Shown here: one piece after another, positions 52,852 to 64,000 of the stretch
Layout of the letters: every line of letters starts with the position of its first letter
Position numbering within the stretch: position 1 is the first letter of the stretch
Source of the DNA: Anaeromyxobacter oryzae
Lineage (GTDB): Bacteria; Myxococcota; Myxococcia; Myxococcales; Anaeromyxobacteraceae
NCBI RefSeq assembly: GCF_023169945.1
Contig: NZ_AP025591.1
Coordinates: 1,634,501-1,698,500, forward strand
Length of the DNA stretch: 64,000 bases
Direction of reading: 5' to 3'
Notes under the pieces: generated by a model
Databases searched by the model: none
What the model saw: the letters and a program-made list of their open reading frames with translations, nothing else
What the model was told of the DNA's origin: nothing
Translations under genes and position numbers: made by a program

Positions 52852-53754
52852 CTACAGGTGGATCGCCGCCTCGACGAACACGGTGCTCGAGAGCGCGCCC
52901 GCGTTCACCTTGACGCCGCCCACGGTCAGGTCGTTGTCGTTGCCGTACTTGTTCAGCCAGTACTGGTACCCGACTCCGACCTCGTAACCAGTCCGCGTCG
53001 AGGAGAAGGTCTTCGCGACGTCCCACACGAGCTTCGGCTGGAGCAGCACCTCGGTCTTCGTCTCGTTCCCGAACCCGTCCTTGCCCTTCGGCAGCAGGAC
53101 GTTCGCGAAGCCCGCGAACTGCAGCGGGAGGTCGAAGAGCGGGACGCCCCACGCCGTCGAGAACACCGGCGCGACGTCGAACTCCACCGAGCCGCCGCTG
53201 GGGATCGTGCCCTGTGCGTGCATGAAGCCGTTGTTGTTCCACTCCTTCGAGACGTACGCGCCGATGTTCCAGAAGCCCGGCACCGCCAGCGCGAGCGACA
53301 CGCCCGCGACGGGCATCACCTTGTGCGACGCGAAGCCGTTGTTCTTGGTCCCGATGTCGAGGCCGGCGTCGAGGCGCACGTCGGCGACGCCCGGGAAGGC
53401 GAACTTCTTCGAGTCGGTGATCTGGTTGAGGCTGAACGTCCGGCGGTAGACGGCGTAGACCTCGGTCGCGCCCTGGGCGGAGCCCTGAGCCGGGTCGTGC
53501 TTGTCCGAGATGTACATGTCCACGTTGAGGAAGTTGCCGCCCAGCTTGTCGCCGGAGGCGTGGGTGTACGTGAGCGTCGTCTTCGCGATGGCCTGCGCCT
53601 CGTCGGTGCCGGGCTTCACGGTCCCGGGCTCGTGGTAGTTGCCGCCCCACGAGACGTGGAACGAGTTGTCGCTCCAGTCGAGCGAAGCCGCGGGCCGTGC
53701 GACGGACACGAGGGCGAGCGCGACGAGCGGGACCAGCGTGTTCTTCCAGTTCAT
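52852..53754 (-). CDS. Tsx-like outer-membrane nucleoside channel
   Basis: A 300-residue outer-membrane protein. Signal peptide (NTLVPLVALALVSVARPAAS), then SLDWSDNSFHVSWGGNYHEP and a series of amphipathic strands: TTLTYTHASGDKLGGNFLNV, TEVYAVYRRTFSLNQITDSK, WNIGAYVSKEWNNNGF and YEVGVGYQYWLNKYGNDNDL. The C-terminus is VFVEAAIHL. The pattern fits the nucleoside-specific channel (Tsx/OmpK) family. Being last gene of the pyrimidine-catabolism operon supports uptake of nucleosides or pyrimidines across the outer membrane. Confidence 0.78.
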   Translation of the reverse strand: MNWKNTLVPLVALALVSVARPAASLDWSDNSFHVSWGGNYHEPGTVKPGTDEAQAIAKTTLTYTHASGDKLGGNFLNVDMYISDKHDPAQGSAQGATEVYAVYRRTFSLNQITDSKKFAFPGVADVRLDAGLDIGTKNNGFASHKVMPVAGVSLALAVPGFWNIGAYVSKEWNNNGFMHAQGTIPSGGSVEFDVAPVFSTAWGVPLFDLPLQFAGFANVLLPKGKDGFGNETKTEVLLQPKLVWDVAKTFSSTRTGYEVGVGYQYWLNKYGNDNDLTVGGVKVNAGALSSTVFVEAAIHL

Positions 53755-53831
53755 GGCTTCTCTCCTTGGACACACTTCGGGTGACCACCGCGGCGGGCCG
53801 CAGCGGGTTCGGGACATGGAGCGAGGGATTG

Positions 53832-54938
53832 TCAGGAGCGCGCGACCAGGGCGTCGGTCTCCTTGGCGATGTTGCCTTGCCACTGCTTGCCGTCGAGGTT
53901 CGTCTGCGCCGCCCGGGCGACCTTCGCCGCGCGCTGGCGGGCGACGAGGTCGTGGTGGGTCGAGAGGTACGGCAGGCTCTTGCCGACGAACTCTCGGACC
54001 GTCGCAAACCGGTGATCCACCATGAACTTCTCGAGGTCGGCCCGCAGCTCGTCGATGAGCTCGTAGCCGCGGAGCATCGCGCCCGTGCACACCTGCACCG
54101 TCGACGACCCGAGCAGCATGAACTCGACCGCGTTCAGGCCCGTCTCGACGCCCCCCATGCCGGAGAGCTCGACGCCCGGGAATGCGCGCGCGATGTCCGC
54201 GCAGTGGCGGAGCGCGATGGGGCGGACCGCCTGGCCCGAGAAGCCGCCGGGGATGGTGTGGCCCTCCACCGTGGGCAGCGGCCGAAGCGACTCGAGATCC
54301 ACTCCGGCGATGGAGAGGATCGTGTTGATGGCGGCGATGCCGTCGGCGCCCGCCTCGAGCGCCGCCCCGGCGGGCTCCGTGATGTCGCCGACGTTCGGCG
54401 TCATCTTGGCCCAGACCGGGATGCGCGAGACCTCCTTCACCCACCACACGACCTGGCGCACGATGTCGGGGTTCTCCCCCATCGCCATGCCCATCTTCCG
54501 CTCCGGGAGGCCGTGCGGGCAGGAGAGGTTGAGCTCGAGCGCGTCGACGCCGGTGTCCTGCACCTCGCGGACGAGCGTGTGCCAGCGCTCCCGGTCGAGC
54601 TCCTCCATGATGGAGGCGACCAGCATCTTCTTCGGGTAGGCGCGCTTGAGCTGCGCGAGCTCCTCGAGCCACACGGAGAACGGGCGATCGGAGATGAGCT
54701 CGATGTTCTCGAAGCCCATCACGTCCCCGCTCCCGCGGGTCACGACCTTCGCGTACCGCGGGACCGTGTTCACGACCTTGCTCGCGTCGAGGCTGATCGT
54801 CTTGCAGACGACGCCGCCCCACCCGAGGTCGTAGCTCTTCGCGATCACGCGGGCGTTCGTGCCCGGCGGTCCAGAGCCGAGGAGGAACGGGTTCTCGAAC
54901 TGCATGCCATTCACCTGGATCGACAGATCGACGCTCAT
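53832..54938 (-). CDS. preA: Dihydropyrimidine dehydrogenase PreA-like subunit, without C-terminal ferredoxin domain
   Basis: A 368-residue FMN enzyme of the dihydropyrimidine/dihydroorotate dehydrogenase fold. Its motifs are FENPFLLGSGPPGTNARVIA, VVCKTISLDASKVVNTVPRY, the catalytic-Cys loop ALELNLSCPHGLPERKMGMA, PVWAKMTPNVGDITEPAGAA and SGMGGVETGLNAVEFMLLGS. The bacterial PreA family reduces uracil or thymine and normally carries two 4Fe-4S clusters in a tail of about 50 residues, with PreT as partner. This protein ends in IAKETDALVARS with no CxxCxxC motif. No preT is in the window. It lies between the amidohydrolase and tsx genes. Confidence 0.88.
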   Translation of the reverse strand: MSVDLSIQVNGMQFENPFLLGSGPPGTNARVIAKSYDLGWGGVVCKTISLDASKVVNTVPRYAKVVTRGSGDVMGFENIELISDRPFSVWLEELAQLKRAYPKKMLVASIMEELDRERWHTLVREVQDTGVDALELNLSCPHGLPERKMGMAMGENPDIVRQVVWWVKEVSRIPVWAKMTPNVGDITEPAGAALEAGADGIAAINTILSIAGVDLESLRPLPTVEGHTIPGGFSGQAVRPIALRHCADIARAFPGVELSGMGGVETGLNAVEFMLLGSSTVQVCTGAMLRGYELIDELRADLEKFMVDHRFATVREFVGKSLPYLSTHHDLVARQRAAKVARAAQTNLDGKQWQGNIAKETDALVARS

Positions 54939-54971
54939 CTCGTCCTCCTGGTAGGGATCCGTCGGGCCCGG

Positions 54972-56228
54972 TCAGGCCGCGACGCCGGACTTCTCCAGCA
55001 CCGCCTGGAGCAGCACGTTCGCGCCGGCCGTGACGTGCTCCGGCTCGGCGTGCTCGATCTCGTTGTGGCTGATGCCGTCCTTGCACGGGATGAAGATCAT
55101 CCCGGTGGGCGCCACCCGCGCCATGAACACCGCGTCGTGCCCGGGGCCGGAGGTCGCGGGCATGTGGCTGTAGCCGAGCCGCTCGGTCGCGCGCCGCACG
55201 GCGGAGACGCAGTCCGGGTGGAAGTGGACCGGCGCGTTGTAGGAGACCTCGCGGAGCTCGACCTTCACGCCCGTCCGCTCCTGCTGCATCGCCGCGAACG
55301 CGCGCAGGTCGGCGTCCATCCGGTCGTGCAGCTCCCGGTTCACGTTCCGCAGATCGATGGAGAACGTGACCTGGCCCGGGATGACGTTCCGGCTGTTCGG
55401 GTGGACCTGGGCGAAGCCGACGGTGCCCCGGCCGTGCGGCGGGTACCGCTCGGCGATCGCCACGACCTCCCGCATGATGGTCGCGGCGACCTGCAGCGCG
55501 TCCTTGCGCCGGCCCATCGGCGTCGCGCCGGCGTGCGACTCGAGGCCGGTGACGATGCAGTCGTACCAGCGGAGGCCCAGGACGGCCTCGACGACGCCGA
55601 TCACCTTGCCGGCGTCCTCGAGCACCGGGCCCTGCTCGATGTGCGCCTCGAAGTACGCGGCCACCGCACGTCCCCCGGGCTCCAGCTGCCCCGCGTAGCC
55701 GATGTTCCGGAGCTCGTCTCCCACCGTCTTGCCCTGGAGGTCCTTCGCCGAGAGCGCGACCTCCAGCGGGAAGACGTTGCAGAACACGCCGGATCCCATC
55801 ATCACCGGGACGAAGCGCGACCCCTCCTCGTTCGTCCAGGCCACCACTTCGAGGGGCGCCTCGGTCTCGATCCGGCGATCGTTCAGCGTGCGGATCACCT
55901 CGAGGCCGGCGAGCACGCCGTAGTTGCCGTCGAACTTGCCGCCGGTGGGCTGCGTGTCGACGTGGCTGCCCATCATCACCGGCGGCTTGCCCATCGCGCG
56001 CCCTGGCCGGCGCATGAAGATGTTGCCGATCCGGTCCACGGTGACGGTGAGCCCGGCGGCGCGGGCCCAGGAGACGACCAGGTCCCGCCCCTTCCCGTCG
56101 GCCTCGCTGACGGCCAGGCGGCACACTCCGCCCTTCGGCGTCGCCCCGATCTTCGCGAGGTCCATGAGCGAGGCCCAGAGCCGCTCGCCGTTCACCCTAA
56201 GTCCGTTCAGCTCGCCTGCCGAGTGCAT
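54972..56228 (-). CDS. Zn-dependent N-carbamoyl-amino-acid/beta-alanine amidohydrolase (HyuC-like, M20 family)
   Basis: A 418-residue M20/M28-type amidohydrolase. The ATG at 56228 has GGAGG at good spacing; an in-frame ATG 51 bp upstream has none. Metal-site motifs are visible: MMGSHVDTQPTGGKFDGNYG, VVAWTNEEGSRFVPVMMGSG, FEAHIEQGPVLEDAGKVIGV and SGPGHDAVFMARV. The family removes the carbamoyl group from N-carbamoyl amino acids. Given PreA and dihydropyrimidinase next to it, the likely reaction is N-carbamoyl-beta-alanine to beta-alanine, CO2 and ammonia (beta-ureidopropionase). Allantoate amidohydrolase is an alternative. Gap to preA is 33 bp. Confidence 0.9.
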   Translation of the reverse strand: MHSAGELNGLRVNGERLWASLMDLAKIGATPKGGVCRLAVSEADGKGRDLVVSWARAAGLTVTVDRIGNIFMRRPGRAMGKPPVMMGSHVDTQPTGGKFDGNYGVLAGLEVIRTLNDRRIETEAPLEVVAWTNEEGSRFVPVMMGSGVFCNVFPLEVALSAKDLQGKTVGDELRNIGYAGQLEPGGRAVAAYFEAHIEQGPVLEDAGKVIGVVEAVLGLRWYDCIVTGLESHAGATPMGRRKDALQVAATIMREVVAIAERYPPHGRGTVGFAQVHPNSRNVIPGQVTFSIDLRNVNRELHDRMDADLRAFAAMQQERTGVKVELREVSYNAPVHFHPDCVSAVRRATERLGYSHMPATSGPGHDAVFMARVAPTGMIFIPCKDGISHNEIEHAEPEHVTAGANVLLQAVLEKSGVAA

Positions 56229-56307
56229 GTCTTCCTCCGTGCGATCCGCTCCGGCGCACCGGAGCGGATCGCTCGTCACGTCCCAGTCGCTCGTCGCCTC
56301 GAGTCGC

Positions 56308-61735
<5,428 letters not shown>

Positions 61736-61759
61736 GCGGGGACGGGCGCCGTCCGCCCG

Positions 61760-64000
61760 TCACGCGAACTGCGCCGCGACGTACTCCTCGAGCGTCCGCT
61801 CGAAGTCGGGCTCGAGCCCGCGGTGGTACGCCATCGTGGTGGCGATCTCCGCGGCCAGGATGGCGGACCGGTACTTCGCGGGGAGCCGGTCGATGCGGCG
61901 ACTGAATTCGGGCGTGTCGCGCACGAGCCGGGGCAGGTGCGCGAGGAGCGCCCGCCGGTAGAGCGGCCGGTGGGCCCGGTCGGGCTTCGCCTGGAAGAAG
62001 GCGAAGAGCCGCGCCTTGTGCGCGTTGATCTCCACGCTGAGGGCCTCCGAGAGCTCGGTGAAGCTCCGGCGGCCGCCCTCCTCGCGGTGGCGGCGGAACA
62101 GGACGCGCGCCTCGTCCGCGGCGCGCCGTTCGAGGATCTCCAGCACGTCGCGCACGTACGCGTCCTTGTGGGCGCGGAACTCGTCCTCGTCGAGGAGCAG
62201 GTTCCCGATGATCTCGTACGAGGAGGAGATCACGCCGCACTTGTTGGCCGAGGCGTCGCGGAGCACGACGACGCCGGCCTCCTGGAGCCGTGCGCGCGCC
62301 TCCGGCGTCAGGAACGAGTTCGCCCCCTCGACGACGACCCGCGCAGACGGCGTGCCGTCCGCGCCGAGGAAGCGCCGCCAGTTCGCGCCGTCGATCGTCT
62401 CGGGACGTCCGCCGGCGGGGATGAAGAGGTCCGCCTTCACCGTGAAGAGCAGGTCGTCGAACTCCTTGTGGAACTCGTCGAGCGTGACCCAGCCCTCCCT
62501 CGGGCCGTCCGCCGTCATCTCGACGCGCCGGTGCAGATCGCGGAGCCCCTCCCGCCGGCGGCCGCTGCGGTACAGGACGAAGCCGCCCGGCGAGAGCCGC
62601 GCCGGGTCGAAGGCGTCGGCGTCCGCGCGGAGGAGGATGCGGGAGAGCGCCTCGCGGTCGAGGCCGCGCGGATCGCAGAGGGCGGCCGTCCCGTCCACGA
62701 TGAGGCGGATCGCGACGCCCGGGCAGCGCTCGAGCAGGAGCCGGATGGCGTTCCCGGCCACGTCGCCGTTCGGGCCGCCGGTGAGCTTCACGGTGAAGGG
62801 CTCGCGCCGGATGTCCACGCCGTGCTCGCGCAGGGCCGCCTCGGCGAAGGTGACGACGCCCAGCGAGGTGACGCCGTACTGCTTGTGGTTGATGCCCACC
62901 CGCTTGCTCGACATGATGCCCGCGCCGAGGACGTAGCCGCGGCGGGCCGACAGCTCGGCGATCGCCTCGATCATCTCGTCGTGCATGTTCTCGTCGGGGC
63001 CGAGCTCGATGGGCTCGTCCTCGCCGTAGTAGTCCACGACGCGCCGGTCGCGCGCCTTCCCGTCCTGGGTGACGAAGAGATCGAGGAACGCGCTCGCGAA
63101 CGCGTACTGCAGCTTGTGGAGCTGCGAGTCCAGCCGCTCGCGCGGCTCCGCGTCCGGCGCGTGCAGGATGCAGACGAGCTTCGAGCCGCCCTCGTAGATG
63201 TCCTTGTTCTTCAGGTGCTGCGTGTGCGCGAGGACGTAGTTCTCGCGGAACATCGTGTTCGCCACGGTGACGTAGTCGTCGCGGGTGCGGGTGACGATCG
63301 TGCGCCAGCCGCCGCGCGCGATGTCCGAGAACCCGACGTGGTACCCGAGGCCGTTCCGCGCGAAGAAGAACGAGACCCGGAACGGGCGCTGCGGCGGCAG
63401 ATCCGCCGTGAACTGCGACCCGAGATCGTCGAGGTAGGCCGGGTCGAGCCGGAACGCGAGGGCGTGCTTCTCGAGCACGAAGAAGTTCGTCTTGAGGGTG
63501 CGCCGGACGAAGGTCAGCGCGGTCGCGAAGACGGAACGGCGGAACTCGTCGAGCAGCCGGTGCCCGGTGTTGTAGGAGGCGATCTCCCGCTCGACCTCGG
63601 GCAGCTCGGCCGCATAGCGCGCCTCGCGATCGGCGAGCTCCGGGTCGAAGCGCAGCTCGAAGAGCCGCACCAGCCTGAGCGCGATCTCCGGATGCGACTG
63701 GAAGGCCCGGACGACGTCCTCGAAGGTGTACCGGTGGATCTGGGCGTGCGCGCAGCTCGTGTGGCAGAAGCCGACGAGCGCGTTGACGAGCGACGCCTCC
63801 TCCCCGCTCATGACGCCGGTGAGCACGAACTCCCGGTACGCGGGCGACTCGTTCGCGAGGATCTGCGTCCCGTAGAGCTCGCGCCGCAGCTGGTCGAACA
63901 GCGCCGAGCCCTCCTGCAGCCCCGCTCCGCCGCGGTGCGCGACGCGGAAGCTCCCGAGGAAGAACGGCTGCGCCCCGGTGCTGAGCGTCAGGGTCAGCGA
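61760..64000 (-). CDS. Large NAD-dependent glutamate dehydrogenase, C-terminal part (5' end outside window)
   Basis: At least 746 residues, open to the right edge with coding sequence such as QPFFLGSFRVAHRGGAGLQE. It belongs to the large NAD-GDH group. Key blocks are FRVSFFFARNGLGYHVGFSD then IARGGWRTIVTRTRDDYV, LKNKDIYEGGSKLVCILHAP (catalytic Lys region), DENMHDEMIEAIAELSARRG, GAGIMSSKRVGINHKQYGVT and VKLTGGPNGDVAGNAIRLLL (NAD-binding). It oxidises glutamate to 2-oxoglutarate and ammonia. It ends 25 bp from the RutR-like gene, convergent with it. Confidence 0.93.
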   Translation of the reverse strand, partial: SLTLTLSTGAQPFFLGSFRVAHRGGAGLQEGSALFDQLRRELYGTQILANESPAYREFVLTGVMSGEEASLVNALVGFCHTSCAHAQIHRYTFEDVVRAFQSHPEIALRLVRLFELRFDPELADREARYAAELPEVEREIASYNTGHRLLDEFRRSVFATALTFVRRTLKTNFFVLEKHALAFRLDPAYLDDLGSQFTADLPPQRPFRVSFFFARNGLGYHVGFSDIARGGWRTIVTRTRDDYVTVANTMFRENYVLAHTQHLKNKDIYEGGSKLVCILHAPDAEPRERLDSQLHKLQYAFASAFLDLFVTQDGKARDRRVVDYYGEDEPIELGPDENMHDEMIEAIAELSARRGYVLGAGIMSSKRVGINHKQYGVTSLGVVTFAEAALREHGVDIRREPFTVKLTGGPNGDVAGNAIRLLLERCPGVAIRLIVDGTAALCDPRGLDREALSRILLRADADAFDPARLSPGGFVLYRSGRRREGLRDLHRRVEMTADGPREGWVTLDEFHKEFDDLLFTVKADLFIPAGGRPETIDGANWRRFLGADGTPSARVVVEGANSFLTPEARARLQEAGVVVLRDASANKCGVISSSYEIIGNLLLDEDEFRAHKDAYVRDVLEILERRAADEARVLFRRHREEGGRRSFTELSEALSVEINAHKARLFAFFQAKPDRAHRPLYRRALLAHLPRLVRDTPEFSRRIDRLPAKYRSAILAAEIATTMAYHRGLEPDFERTLEEYVAAQFA

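Overview
The window is very GC-rich bacterial chromosome and reads like a myxobacterium of the Anaeromyxobacter type (Myxococcota). The pointers are a MYXO-CTERM-like protein next to a beta-barrel protein, a bactofilin pair followed by a PadC-like ParB-domain gene, a eukaryote-type Ser/Thr kinase, and many GTG/TTG starts. The assignment is by resemblance only; no rRNA or taxonomic marker was compared. About 57 protein genes, one tRNA, one IS fragment and one integrase pseudogene are described.

Layout. (1) 1-3404, minus: two acyl-CoA dehydrogenases and the carboxyltransferase subunit of an acyl-CoA carboxylase, probably branched-chain (leucine/isovalerate) or other acyl-CoA breakdown. (2) 3582-11118: accessory stretch with a beta-barrel protein, a HAF-repeat protein, a hybrid histidine kinase, a SnoaL-like protein, an exported protein, a small thioredoxin-like protein and a GFA-family protein. 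(3) 11316-15950: a very large lipoprotein amylase/pullulanase. (4) 16152-17573: decayed mobile DNA (left end of an IS3-type element, one integrase scrap, one integrase pseudogene) ending next to tRNA-Gly(GCC). (5) 17706-20302, minus: lytic transglycosylase, TPR-AIM24 protein and pgsA; nadB lies divergently. (6) 22016-24983, minus: two bactofilins, PadC-like ParB-domain protein, pyrE and a lipoprotein, tightly packed. (7) 25130-33619: TPR protein and hydrolase, a regulator with a pseudo-receiver, a nitrilase-family amidase, the MYXO-CTERM/beta-barrel pair, a Usg-like semialdehyde dehydrogenase homologue and an epimerase.

(8) 34104-41042, minus: conserved envelope/isoprenoid run uppS-cdsA-dxr-rseP-tsaB plus a second M50 protease, next to a 63-bp tandem repeat. 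(9) 41148-43814, plus: Ser/Thr kinase, unknown protein and a zinc-finger DnaC-like ATPase. (10) lysC, a DUF4340-like protein and rpoZ. (11) 46213-47513: two overlapping unknown genes divergent from groES-groEL, which has a clear sigma70 promoter and a CIRCE-like operator. (12) 50115-52463: small basic protein, PDZ lipoprotein, membrane protein and a small PEP-CTERM-like protein.

(13) 52852-61735 is a coherent reductive pyrimidine (or hydantoin) catabolic locus: NCS1 permease, dihydropyrimidinase, carbamoyl-amino-acid amidohydrolase, PreA-like reductase and a Tsx-like outer-membrane channel on the minus strand, with a MocR-type and a RutR-like TetR regulator divergent on the plus strand. (14) The window closes inside a large NAD-dependent glutamate dehydrogenase. 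No CRISPR array, rRNA or intact prophage was seen. The least standard items are the active-site-less Usg-like protein, the pseudo-receiver regulator, the PadC-like/pyrE coupling, the tRNA promoter embedded in the end of pgsA, and the pyrimidine locus whose PreA lacks its iron-sulfur tail.
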